Assembly (NCBI GenBank): GCA_003255025.1
Contig: QANY01013831.1
Location: 398,655-462,654, forward strand
DNA length: 64,000 nucleotides
Direction of reading: 5' to 3'
Origin: Datisca glomerata
Taxonomy: Eukaryota > Streptophyta > Magnoliopsida > Cucurbitales > Datiscaceae
The stretch's first letter is position 1, and each line of letters starts with the position of its first letter. The translations under genes were made by a program, and so were the position numbers. The notes under the pieces are model-generated. The model worked only from the letters and a program-made list of their open reading frames with translations. It was not told the origin of the DNA and did no database searches. Of this stretch, positions 23,914-36,147 are shown piece after piece.

Positions 23914-24105
23914 AGAGATTTGAGAGGTCAAAGATGGAGAACAGAGCTTTGGAAAGAACAATCAATGAGACAGGAAGCCATTAAAAGGAGGGGTTCAGAA
24001 ATCAGAGAAATTGTGAACACGCTTATTAAATGCTCATTATATGAAAAAAAAAACTGAGCAGTTGTAGCACAAGTACTCCTTCTCGATTAGAGCTGATCAT
24101 ATAGG
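23640..24105 (-). promoter_or_regulatory. presumed 5' leader of the PINOID-type gene with (GA)n tract
   Basis: Upstream of the ATG at 23639 the minus strand is CT-rich. An uninterrupted (AG)14 run lies at 23883-23911 on the plus strand (CT on the transcript). GA/CT repeats in plant leaders are bound by BPC/BBR GAGA factors; that role is inferred here. Extent assumes transcription starts roughly 30 bp downstream of the TATA-like word at 24110. Confidence 0.55.
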
Positions 24106-24107
24106 GA

Positions 24108-24132
24108 CGATATATATACACTATAACACGTG
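24108..24132 (-). promoter_or_regulatory. candidate core promoter: TATA-like word plus G-box
   Basis: A TATATATA word at 24110-24117 on the minus strand is preceded by the palindrome CACGTG (24127-24132), a G-box recognised by bZIP/bHLH factors. Position, 470-490 bp before the ATG, fits a promoter, but AT-rich DNA gives such words by chance. Confidence 0.4.
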
Positions 24133-25686
24133 TATTTCTCAAAAAAATTAGATTATTACATTTTGTCTTTTTTTTGGGACATTTTTATTAATTTTTTAAC
24201 AATTAAAATCAATTTCGAGAAGTTGTCTAATTCAAAGAACATATCTAGATTCCCTAAAATATAAAAGATCTGAATCTAGTTTTTATAAAAAATAAATATA
24301 TAAACCAAGTAAAGTATTTACAAATATACAAAGAGCATATATATACCCAAGAAAAATATGAGTGATCTTTTCTATGTGTAATTTTATTGACATTAATTAT
24401 ATTCTACCATGCATGAAAAAAAAACTATCTTTTACTACAACAATATATATGCTTTTGGTGGGTGTAGCTAATAACTTTGCATGTTGTCATCATATATNAT
24501 ATATGTATTATAGATTTCTTGAATGAACCTTGAAATTGATAGACTTGTCAAGGACATACCCTCCTATTATTTTTCAACTTATAGGTGATTGTAGTATAAG
24601 TATTGAGAAAAAATAAATTCAATGTTTTCATCTTATGATCGTATGAATCGACAGATCATATGAAAATGATTAGTCTTTTATTCGTTAAATAGAAAGTGTC
24701 CTTCCAATATATTTGGATACTCTAAGTTCAAATTCTACGGTCTTCAATTAGGGCAATAAAAAGTTAAAACTCATGAAAATCTAATTGAGCACTTAATCAA
24801 TTATATTAACTCATATTTTGACAAGTACTTGCTAACATATGAAAGTGATGATTTAATGGAAAAACTTGGTCACGGGTATATCCCCACAAAAAATCATATA
24901 TTAGAATTCTTCTTTTTTGAATTTGACAAAAATATTAATTATTGACAAAAATATTATTTCTTGTGCCCTAGCATTACTCAATGGCCTTAAAAATTATTAA
25001 TTTTTCACGGCATCAATGTCATTATTTAAAGGATTCATATATTGTAGGTCTATTTCATGGGAAAGTTGGAACGAACTGTTAATTTTTGTTGGATATATAA
25101 TCCAAAACAAAAGTAAATTCAAAATGTTATAGAAAACTTTTAAATTTTTTTATAAATTTGGTCCATTTTGCTTGTTAAAAAATATCAACTCTCTCCACTT
25201 GAAGTATTCTCAAGTTTATTGGATACTCAAGTTATTTATCAATTATATATATGTTGAGTGTGAGTGGTTCTTATAAAAGGACTTTTTTTGTCGAGGGATT
25301 TTTAATATAGGTTTTGAATTAGTGATCTTGATGATAGAAACCTCGCATATAATCATTTAATTTCAAATATTTTGTTCATTTAAAATTATTTTAATACATT
25401 AAAAATGTTACTTGAGATGACATTTACTTAATAAATTATGTTATTTTAAAAAATACATTTTATTAACTTCTGTGAAAAACACGCATATAGATTTCAATTT
25501 TAACGCTTGAATTTCACAAACTAGCCACTCATGTAATTCTTACTGTCTAATCTGTTTTGACTGTCCAAGTCTGATTATGTGTAGAAAGTATCAAAGTATC
25601 GTATTATGTGTGAGAAAAATATATATTTTTTAAATGAAACCGCTAGACTTCAACTTACTCTGCAGAGTTCAAATGAAATAAGACGA

Positions 25687-25886
25687 TGTTTGGACGTGGG
25701 GTCAAATGCATCCTCAACAGAAAAACACTGACAACAGAGGTCTGGGGCCCACCCTAGTACGGAATGGGTCCACCCGAACTGACTTTTGAAAACCTCTCAC
25801 TTCTTTTTCTTTGGGTGTTGCATGAGATTCTGATAACATAACATTTTTTATTTAACTTTAGCGCACAATAATTCCATGTCCAAACA
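25687..25886. mobile_element. possible MITE with 13-bp inverted ends
   Basis: TGTTTGGACGTGG (25687-25699) is inverted at 25874-25886 (CCATGTCCAAACA) with one mismatch. The interior is more GC-rich than its flanks ('ggtctggggcccaccc'). No clear target duplication was found, so it may simply be a chance pair. Confidence 0.35.
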
Positions 25887-25999
25887 CGGCTTTAAATTCT
25901 CCGCCTCTGCTTTTCTTTCATTTCATGGCCCACACTGCCGCCCAGCTTTTATCTCTTTGTTTTCGTCAACAAAACACATACTATATTTTGATTTAAATT

Positions 26000-26390
26000 T
26001 TTTTTACCGAATCAGTTAAATTAAATTGAAAAAAAAATAATCAGTTTGGTTAATTTTTTATATATATTCGGTTTAAAAAATTAGAGAATTAAAGTTTTGG
26101 TTTAAAATTTTTGTGATTTTTGAATTGAATTGAAATTATAAATTTTTATTATTTTTTATTTTTTATATAAAATTTAATATCAAACTGAATCAAAATAAAA
26201 TTTTGATCTAATATTATTTGAAAATAATTTTTAAATTAATAATGTCGAACCGGATAATCAAAGTGAACCGAAACTCATGGCTCAATTCGATTCTTTTCTC
26301 TTGAACAGTTCAGGTGTCGAACCGTGAGTTTTGGTTCATTTCAATTTTTATTTAAATAATCGACCGAACCGAAACGACAATAGTTATTGG
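26000..26390. repeat. degenerate dispersed repeat related to the MITE at 60650-61025
   Basis: Rich in 'gaaccga', 'cggttca' and 'ttggtt' words like the hAT-type MITE near the window end, including '(a)accgtgagttttggttcatttc'. The termini and target duplication are not recognisable. Confidence 0.4.
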
Positions 26391-29300
26391 GTCTACCTCC
26401 TATTTTTTATCAAGAAAATGAATATTTTTACTGAATGATCGGGAAAAAATATCGGTTAGTACCTCCTATGGAAATGGTTTGAAATATATAAAATAAAAAA
26501 AATGATATTTACTAGCAACAAAATAATGGAGGCAATCAATCAACAAAGATGTATATGACCAAATATACGATTTGATACCTCTACAATATACAAATCATGT
26601 AAAAGTAAGTAATGCTTCCAAATTGTTATTTTCCATAATTTAAATTAAGCACCTCTTAGAAAAATATTCAAGTTTGGCTGACAAGCTCCTAACTATAACT
26701 AGTTGAGTTAATAATCTTGAATCTCATTATCAATAACAATAGTATTCAAAACATCCTAGTGATGTTGCCTTCAATTTTAATATAATTTATTTATCAAATG
26801 ATATTTCTGTTGAAAATTTTAATTCGAATTTTCATGATGGGTCAATCCGTAGATATTTATAAAAATAAAATATCGGTAACTTCTCAAGACTTTGTGAAAA
26901 AATACCTATTGACTTAGTGAGGAAAAAAACAAGGCAGGTTTTGTCGATTGTTATATTAAAATTGGAAGTTGAAATTTGAAGTGATCAGGTTTCACTTTCA
27001 ACATGTATTAGAATTCACATATCAAGTTTCATGTTTCTTCAACGTTACAAGTAACTAGCAGACTTCAGTAACTTCTTGATCAAATTCCCATAAAAATAAC
27101 AAAAATGGTTATCTAAATTCACTGAACTCTCTCCCTTTTTGAATTCTCCACAACAGAGAATCCAAATAAAAAATGTCACACTTTTCTTTTGTAGGGATAA
27201 TTGAAAGAACAAGGAATTGAAGGGAGGTCCCATGATAGTTTAGAAAGGAAAATGTTTTGTCTTGTAAAAGACTAGCAAAAAGTGCAACAAGTGGAATTTC
27301 TTGATGGTTTTGGGGCCATTCATATTTTTCTTTTAATTTTTTTTGAAAAAAAAGCTCTTTAAAAAGTCGAAGCTAAATACACTTACTTAAGAAGATTGTT
27401 TGTTTGCTTTTGAAGTTAATGACAAAGTTTGTTTTACTAAGAGACCAAACTTTCACTATTTTTTCACATGTATGACCGTTATATAATAACCTCTATCAAC
27501 ATTACCCTGTGCATAAAAGTGTTTTCATTACCTATGAATGAATAGAACCTAATTATTTGAGAATAGGAGGAAATCGTGTTTTTTTTTGCCCAATCGATCT
27601 AAAAATTGGCGGAACTTATAGAAATAATAAAAAATCAAAAATATATTTTGCTTACAATTTATGTTGAGCTGATCGGGTCCGTCCAATTTAGCAGTATTTT
27701 TCATAACTTCCAATCCGAAAATGAAGGATTAAAAGGATTTTTCAAAAAATTTGTACCTACTTATAGCATGTGACAAAAAAGGATGTATCATGTTAAAAAA
27801 ATTATTGTTGTGTCACATTTTTACATAACAGGTCATAACTACTTTTATCAATAAGTTGAGTTCTTGGTGTTATGAGCTTTTGAGCATTTTAGTTAATTCA
27901 AGATCTTTCGGGTGAGAAATGATCTGCACCATTAAATTAATATCTCTGTTATAAATATGAGTAATTATAAACATGCTAAGATTTATATTAAAATTTAATT
28001 GATTAAATAATATGTGAATCACTTTAGCTTCATTAGTTTAAATCATTTCATTGAGTGATGAAACATCAATATATAAATGATCTAACACATATATCATTGG
28101 ATAATTAAAATAACTTATGGCACATTTCTTGATTTTGGAATCAAATGAAGATTTAGAATCACTTTTTCTAGAATTAGAATCAAAATATGAATAGAATGAT
28201 CAATAATCATAATTTAAAATCAGATTAGTATGTTTATTAACTGTAAAAAATTAGAATAGATGTTCTGATTATTCGAAGTAAGAACTAAGAATGATTGTTT
28301 GTGTTTATTAATCAAAGAATTAAAATCAAACTATATCACATTGTTAAAATACCCTTTAAAGAAAAATGCGTATTATTTTCTTTATTTAATTATTTTTACT
28401 ACTTAGATTTTAATTGTAATGACATGTGTTGCTTATAATTCATGAATATTCACTTATTAAATAACTATATAAGGCAAAGACATAATACGAATAAGTGATA
28501 GGTCGTTCTGTAAGGATTTTTAGCACATGTTAGATTTTTCATAGTCCATTCCAAATAAATCAGAAATGTAAAAACTCAATACGAGCTCTTTACTCGGAAT
28601 CCCAAACCAAACAATTAGCGGAATCAGTATTGATCAAAGTTATAAAACCCACGCATAATCGAATTTTGAAATCATAGTAAACAATTGAAATGAACATTTA
28701 AAATTAAATTTCACATAATCTCTTTTTACCAAAATTAAGTAAACAGTCACATTAATTTAAACTTTGCATGTGAAGAATTACTATATAACTATTATAATTT
28801 GAACTCTTGTAGATAGTAGATGGGACAAAGAATATCGATAAGTGGATTTGATTTTTGGAAGAAAAAGAACTTTGGCCAAAAACAATTAAATCCTAAAAAT
28901 TCGCCTTTAAGCACTAATATATACAAAGAAAATCAATATATAGGCCCAAGGAGGTAAATCCGAGGTATGAGATTCGGTGGGTCAAGTTCACAGCTCAAAT
29001 TTTTGTGCTTTATATCTTTATATTTCTTTGTCATTTTTTAATTCTCTTTCTAAATAATTGGTGAACTTAAACATTGACCTAGCTAAAACCCTGAATAATA
29101 AGTAGGGTTAGCAGGCAATCTAGCATGAAATGTGTAACATGCTAGGCCACTTTCTTTGATTCATAAGTGAATTCTATGACAACGAAATTATTGAACTATT
29201 TTTTTTTAAATTCTAAGATAAAAGGTGTAGTTGAGCGAATCATCGGATCGATTTAGATTTATACGACTCAGATCTCTTAAATATAAAAATCAAAAGTTGA

Positions 29301-30989
29301 TTAAATATTTTATTTTTATTCTTTGTCTATCCGGTTCGTCCGTCTTCTACACGTAATGTCTAGATTTAACAGCTCAGCTACATGTTTGTTAGAACATTAT
29401 AGGCAATTTGTGTTCCTATTTTTCCTTATCATGATTGTCAATCTCAATCCCTAAGTGACCACACAATATTCCAATAATCAAGATGCGATTTGTTTGTGTA
29501 AGCATTTCATAAACTATATATGACACATTTTCATGTCAAACCTGTAACATGAAACATATGTTTGTTTACATTTAAAACCTTAGCCTATTTCCTAATTTCT
29601 TATAAAATGGTTAGAATAATTGTTATTTCACATGATATTCGAATTGTTATTGCACTAATTCAGTATTATTCTTTTTTTGTTTTATGCAATCCAACCAATT
29701 AATTGTTCATTGTGTTTTACATACTTCTAACTAAATCCAAGCAACTGTCAATTAACTAGTTTTCTAAACAAAAGTAATGTAACAAAAATTATTAACTAAA
29801 CTAAGTAGTGGTATATATGCACACATTATTATCCATTTTATTAAGAGGTTGAAGAGATTTATGTTCTATCATACATTTTTTATACATCTAGCTACTTTCA
29901 CGTCTCATCACTCGATTTTTTTGTCACATGCGTGAGTTGAAAGTTTCGATCGAATATGATTATGCAATGCAAAATTTTAGTATTTTGAGTGTACTAGGTT
30001 TACGTTGTTAATGAGTTGGGTGTGATTTATAAAATCTTTAACCATGTGCCTCATGTAATTATGGGTCGAGCACTCGAGTCAGTTGATCTTTTCCAAATCT
30101 CCAATATCGATCATAAAAAAAATCTTAAAATTCAATTGTTTCAAGTTACTTGAATTGATTTTGTCATAAATTTATTTTGATTGATTAGCTGACGGGAAAC
30201 TATGATATCGTTATATGATGAATAGATTTAGTCACATAAATTAAGACCAGCTTGTAATTAATAATTGGAAAAAAGAACAAATCCTTTCAACATTTAAGCC
30301 TCTAAATTCATGAGACTAAAACCACATTCTTTCTTGTCATATATTTTTAGCTGTTTTGACATTCAATATATAGTCTTAATATGTCTAAGGTTGAAAAGAC
30401 CAGAAACTATCTATCTTTCATATTTCCAATCAGCTCGTTATCAATGAGAAGTCCCAACCAACGCATATTGAGTTGTCTAAACCAATTATGGTCCCATTTT
30501 CATTGATAATTAGGAAAAAAAAGCTAGTGTACTACGTAAATTGCTTGCTTTATCCTTAGATTCTTTATCTATTTTAGTGTAAAAATAGAAAAAAAAACGT
30601 TTTCAGAAATATATTAATCGATTGCTTTTAACCTTATATATTTTCGTGTGAAATAGAAAAAAACATTATTTCTGACAAATATGTTCGCAAGCTGTGCTTT
30701 GAAATCTTTTAACCCATTCAATATCTGTATAATTTAGATAAAAGAAAAATTGGTCATTCATTCTGAAATCGTAATAGGAAAGTGGTTGCAAATTCTATGA
30801 GCAAGGACGTTAAAATTAACGCTTTTTATACCAATGGACAATTGAAAATCTATAAAAAAATTATTGTAATACATTTAAATTACAAGTTTTAATTTTGCAT
30901 TTTGCTCTCGAGTATGTTAAGCAAGTTATAGTGAAGTATTAAACTATCTATATTATATTTTTCTAAATAATTAATAGAGAAAACTAAAT

Positions 30990-31690
30990 ATATGGTCCAT
31001 AGAGTTTAGACCAAAATTTTAATTTCATCATTATAATATAATTTTTTTCAATTTCGGCATTAAATGTTATAAAATATTTGAATCTCATCACGACATCCGT
31101 ATCTCTTAAAAAATTTAAGGCAATACATTTTTTTACATGTCTCCGTCATGGTCAATAAAAGTTACCACATTATATGATTTTACTTCATTCAATTTTCCCC
31201 CAAAATTTAAAAAAAAAATCTCACAGATTTTAGAAACGCCTACTCTCGAACCCTAATCTAGATTTTAGAAACCCCAAAATCCAAAATGAATAACCAAATC
31301 CATACCTTTTCATATGTAATGCTAAGGAGAATCACTATATACCTTATGTAGCTTCCACAGTGATCTTCAAGTAAAATGCTACGTGGATTGTCGACGGTGG
31401 TCTCAGATTGGCGTCGAATTTGACAAAATATAGAAAACTCCAAACTGAGAAAGTGAGCAAGTTAGAGAGAGAAGGTGAGAAAGAGAGAAGGGAGTAACCA
31501 CTTGGTCCCGTGTTTTCATTAGGAGAAACAAAGGGCCAAATTTTAATATTTAAAAACTTAATATCTAATGTGTAGCTAGTTTTTGCAGACGTGACAGACA
31601 CGTGTAAAAAACATGAGTCACGATAGTAAAACATTATGTAAATATATTATGAAAATTGAATTAAGATAGTAAAATCTGTGAGGTAATATA
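30990..31690. mobile_element. possible old TIR element
   Basis: The left edge (about 30995-31045, 'ccatagagtttag...aattttaatttcat') resembles the reverse complement of the right edge (about 31640-31690, 'cacagattttactatcttaattcaatttt'). The inside carries chance frames on the minus strand. The match is imperfect and no target duplication was fixed; class undetermined. Confidence 0.35.
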
Positions 31691-32339
31691 ATTCACACAA
31701 AAAAAATTGTCATAGATTTATTGACTTATTAGATCTTAGTCTATATATATCATACATGATTTGAATCTTTAACTAATATACACACCAAACATATAATACT
31801 CAAAACCATAAAGGCCAAATGAATAATCAGTGATATATAAAAGACGATGCCTCAAATTTAAATTCTTCTATTCTCAATTTGACAACAAAAAATAATATTG
31901 AGTGCTTCTTTTACATATTTTAACCCTTTAAATATTGCTTACTAGCTCGAGCATTATCAACTTAGGTCAGTACCTACGCATTGAACCCTATAGTACTCAT
32001 TTTGAAAATTCGTTGATATATGTTATCTTTTAAAATACATGAAAGTAAAGTCATTTTATCTAAAATTATATTACTAATAACGATTTTAACTTTAAATCAA
32101 AAACGAAAAACGATTTTAGAAAATATTTATTTGTCCAATTGAGTTTTTTTACCTGACATCAATGTTTTTTTAATTTATTTCAAATACTCTCTTTGACCAC
32201 TCAACTCAATTTATTTATCCACTATCAACATATATAACAACTTTTTATTTTATATTTGATAAAACCTCTCATTTTCTCAACGTAATTAGTTATATTATCT
32301 CTTTTTGTCAAAAAAAAAATTCTCATAAATCAAAGCGTG

Positions 32340-33490
32340 TACATCAGGTCTTGTTCCACAAACAGAGAAGATCTAGGTAAAGGTTTACAAAAAATAGTAA
32401 GCACAACACTATATCGACCCTCTCTACCACACTCATGAGCAAGAATGTTTTTTCATCTAGGATAATGACTAAAAATAATAGAATTAAAATTATTAGCTAA
32501 GCCCCATATATGAAAGACCACATTGCCAATTTGAGGATTGAAAAACTGCCTATTATTGATGGATTCAACAAGCATTAAATAATCTGAAAACACCGTGATC
32601 CTATGTGGATTGAACTGAGAGTAAGATTCTAACGCCTAATAAACTGCACAAGCTTTTGAATGAATCACAAAGTTGGAGTTGCAGAATTTTTAGAATCCCA
32701 CTACCATTGTTCTTCGGGGTCCCATAAAGCTCAGCCAACTCCCCCATCGTCTTTTGAAATCCTTGCAGCGTCAGTACAAAGGAGCCAATTATTATTGTGG
32801 AGTTGGTTCTGCCGAATAGAAGCCAGGATCAGATCCCCCTTGTTACGGATCTGCACTGCACGTGTATACTCCAAGAATTTATCCTCAACCCGAAGCACCG
32901 TAGGACCTGGGTCGAAATTCTCTCCATTAAAGACCATATTATTCCGAGCTTTCCACAAATTCCGGAGGTGATATAAAACAAGATAACAAGTAATCCGGAT
33001 TGTCCTGAGGTTTAAGAAAACCATAAATAGCTTTCCATTTATCAAACATGGAGCAATCCTGTATCACAGAAGAATGAAAGCCAAATCTACTATGGAACCA
33101 AAATATATCAGACATTCTACAATCAAAGAAGAGATGAGTAGAAGTTCCTGATTCGGTCTCACAGAGAGTGCAAGTTGTGTTGATTTGGATTCATTTGTGC
33201 GCCAAGTTGGTTTTAGAGGCTAAGAAGTTATTGAGGGCTCTCCACGAAAATCCTTGAATTTTTGGAGGTAAGCCGCCAAATATTTTTCCAAATGGCACAT
33301 CACCATCAGAGTTACATGATCCAACATTTCTCCTATTAGCCAACCTTGCATCTTCCATCATTTGACACGCTAGCTTATAACCTGATCTGACAGAATATAA
33401 ACCACATTTATGAAAGTGCCAAATCAATTCACCTTCCCTCTCGAATCTGCTTAAGAAATTGAGCAGATTATCTCTAAATCAATGAGATAC
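32340..33490 (-). pseudogene. LINE 3' remnant: zinc-binding reverse-transcriptase domain plus RNase H-like domain
   Basis: Minus strand, high to low: LIWHFHKCGLYSVRSGYKLA (about 33360-33425), then FGKIFGGLPPKIQGFSWRAL (about 33250). A Cys/His segment TCTLCETESGTSTHLFFDC follows near 33130-33180, and SDIFWFHSRFGF. Next comes HLRNLWKARNNMVFNGE (about 32930-32970) and the RNase H start NNNWLLCTDAA (about 32760). The order matches the C-terminal half of plant LINE ORF2 proteins. Frames change several times. Polymerase core not present. Confidence 0.85.
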
Positions 33491-36147
33491 TACTAATTTA
33501 TCATAAAATAAATACAATCTATGTTTCATTAATATTATAGCAAATAAATCACTGATTGACTATTTATGAATTATAAAAAAAATTGAAACCATGTCAAAAA
33601 TATATTTTGAATGTTTGAGAGATTAATCAAAATTCTAGTGGTTTTTTGAAAATAAATATATACAGTATAATAGTAGAAAATAACTTATGTTAAGATCATG
33701 AATTCAAATGTAAAAAATAAATTTTAATTTGGTCAAAATAGTTTTGGCCAACAATGACCTAAGAACTTACCATTTTTAACTGATTTTCTATAATAAAAAT
33801 GGATAGTATGTTTCTAAAATTTAAAAATAACAAAAACTTATATCTACATAAAACATATTCCTTAAATATACTTATCCACCATAAAATTAAAGAACTACCT
33901 ACAGGGGTATATATGCAAATATACAATTACATTAATGATGAAAAATCTGATATGCCATACAAACTTGTATATTCATGCAATTAAAAAAGAAAAAATTAAA
34001 GATTTAATCAAGTTTAAGTTTTACTTTTGTATAATGTCTTTTTTTGTTATTTTGCACATATGGCCGAAATGTAGTTAAGATTCTCTTTCTTATTTTACCT
34101 TTATACCCTTATTTTAATTGATTTGTATTTTAGATTTTTTTCCTTCTTTTTCACACACTTCTTCTTCACACACTTCTTCTTCACGTCTTCCATTCTTCAC
34201 GTTTTTTCCTTCTTCACGTCTTTCCTTCTTCTTTTTCACAAATTTCAAAGATTTCAATCTAAATAGTAGATTTGAATGTTTTTCAATTTGCAGTTTCTTC
34301 TTCCATTCACCATTCTTCCATTCGTTATCTCTCTCTTTTCTGATTTGCATCTTTTTTTGATTTATGATTTACAACTTTCATTCCTTATTTCATGACCTCC
34401 ATGAATTTCACTGTCATCGAGTTCCGTAAGATCGTCGGGACCAGATCTGGTCGCGGCTTCCCTGACCGTCGCGACTAGATATGGTCCCGACTTCCTTCAC
34501 CGCAATGGCATAAAAAATATACCGGATGATAAATAAAAATATGCTACATATATACTATGATATACTAATAGAATATAAAAATATACCATATATATATTTG
34601 TGATATACTGATGGCATGTAAAAATATACTAGTATATTATTATATTCCATTGAATGTATATTTATAAACCATGTAACATTATTCGTGAGGGTTGCGCGAG
34701 GATCTCTTATTAGTGAGAGTAATTTTGTATATTTACTATATTTTTTAGATTTTAAGGATGATCAATTTTGGCCATTTATACAAATTACAACTTTTTAAGT
34801 TATTTTCTTCTTTATTTTTCTATAGTGATCTATTTACCTAATTGAGCCTTAAAAAAAGTCATTTGTTAAATTAACTTTGGGAATTTGTTTATTTTTCACA
34901 AATTTTCACTTTAAGGCCTCGATCACATTGAGCCGGCCCCTACTTTTTGTAGAGCAAAAATGTACTGATAGTTTTTGGCAAATATGACTATATTATATAA
35001 ATATTTATCAAAAATAGTCCTTAAAAAATAGTAGCTTCAAATATATTTCAATAACTAATATTATATACTAAGTGAAATAACTAATCACCTAATTACCTCT
35101 ACAATGAACTTTAAAATGTTTTAAATTAAAAACAATCATTATTACATATAACTAATACAAATGGTCATATTGCATGTAAAATATTAAAATTTATCATGCA
35201 CTTACATATTTGCAAAATTTAGTAGAGGCGCTTTTGATTAAGGTTTACTTTGAATCTTAATGGTGCATAATTAGAGAGGGTGTTTTATGGATTCTTCATT
35301 AAAAAATATAAAAAATATCTAATTAATCTATTAATTCCCCAACAAAATTCTAATTGCGTTGAAAACACCCTTGCCAGTATGCCAGTATGCTCGTTGTTTT
35401 GATAGGCCGACATTAAGACAAAATCTGTCACACATAAAACTTAAGATGACTAATATGTGAATGACATAATATATATATTAAATTGAGACAAAAACAAACT
35501 TGAAACTTGGTTTATTGAGAGAAATAGTCTATTTTTGAAACATATGTAAGAGAATGACCAATAAAAGTTATATTTACAAGAATGACTATTTTTTTTAACT
35601 GTAGATTTTTTTATAAAATTATAAATTATGTACAGGTATCTATATTATATTTTTATATAACATAGTATATAATAATATACCATTAATATACCATAGTATA
35701 TTTTTATATACCATCCACGATAATTATATATTATCTTACAAATCACCAGTACCAAACCTCTTCTCACACCCAAACCTGTATCCTCCTTCTCTTCTTCTCC
35801 TGTTATATATCATGATAAAACTGTAAATTTAAAGACCTTGCATGTCTTCTTCTCCACTTCCGTGTAATTATCGTAGCCATTGTCACAGACCCTTTCGGAC
35901 TTCCTGGGCATAGATGTGGACTGGGACATGGGCCTAGCAGCAGTAAAATTACAGAGAATGCAAGGTACAATTTTAAAGGTCGTGATTCTAGAGTTGAAGA
36001 ATTGCATACAATAGCCAATTAACACATTCATTTTGTCTGGAACTATGAATTAAGGGGTTTTCGGCTTTAGGCGGAGACTGCAAGCTTGATGATGAAACTG
36101 GGATTTGGCTGTAAAATGTAAATCACGGTGGAGGCAATGGAAGATAA
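33491..36147. other. non-coding stretch with CT-rich tract, hairpin and AT-rich repeats
   Basis: No supported gene. It holds a (CTTCTTCAC)-type tract (34130-34240), a 24-bp-arm hairpin (34434-34491) and 'aaatatacca(t)' palindromic AT repeats at 34510-34660 and 35640-35740. The paired AT-repeat blocks might be internal parts of a DNA transposon, but no ends were identified. Confidence 0.5.
34434..34491. repeat. inverted repeat, 24-bp arms, 10-bp loop
   Basis: Left arm 34434-34457 (GTCGGGACCAGATCTGGTCG...) and right arm 34468-34491 pair at 21 of 24 positions. GC-rich in otherwise very AT-rich DNA. Each arm also contains its own short palindrome (CCAGATCTGG on the left). Confidence 0.8.

Larger units (their letters stand above)
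24133..30989. other. non-coding region upstream of the PINOID-type gene
   Basis: About 6.9 kb of AT-rich sequence with only short chance frames. It contains one unresolved base (24498), a 200-bp inverted-repeat candidate (25687-25886) and a degenerate 'cggttcggttt'-type repeat (about 26000-26390). Distal regulatory DNA of the kinase gene may lie here, but nothing in the sequence proves it. Confidence 0.6.

Noticed and set aside
23767..24057. Plus-strand frame of 96 codons rich in Glu-Arg
   Set aside because: It is the (GA)n leader of the minus-strand kinase gene read backwards.
31258..31634. Minus-strand frames of 61 and 96 codons
   Set aside because: They lie inside a probable old TIR element and show no domain.
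34114..34360. Open frames of ~80 codons on both strands in the CT-rich tract
   Set aside because: Low-complexity Lys/Glu or Phe/Ser strings created by the CTTCTTCAC repeats; no start context or neighbours to support a gene.
35803..36031. Minus-strand frames of 71-73 codons before the solo LTR
   Set aside because: Two overlapping frames of similar length, no motif, composition like the flanks.
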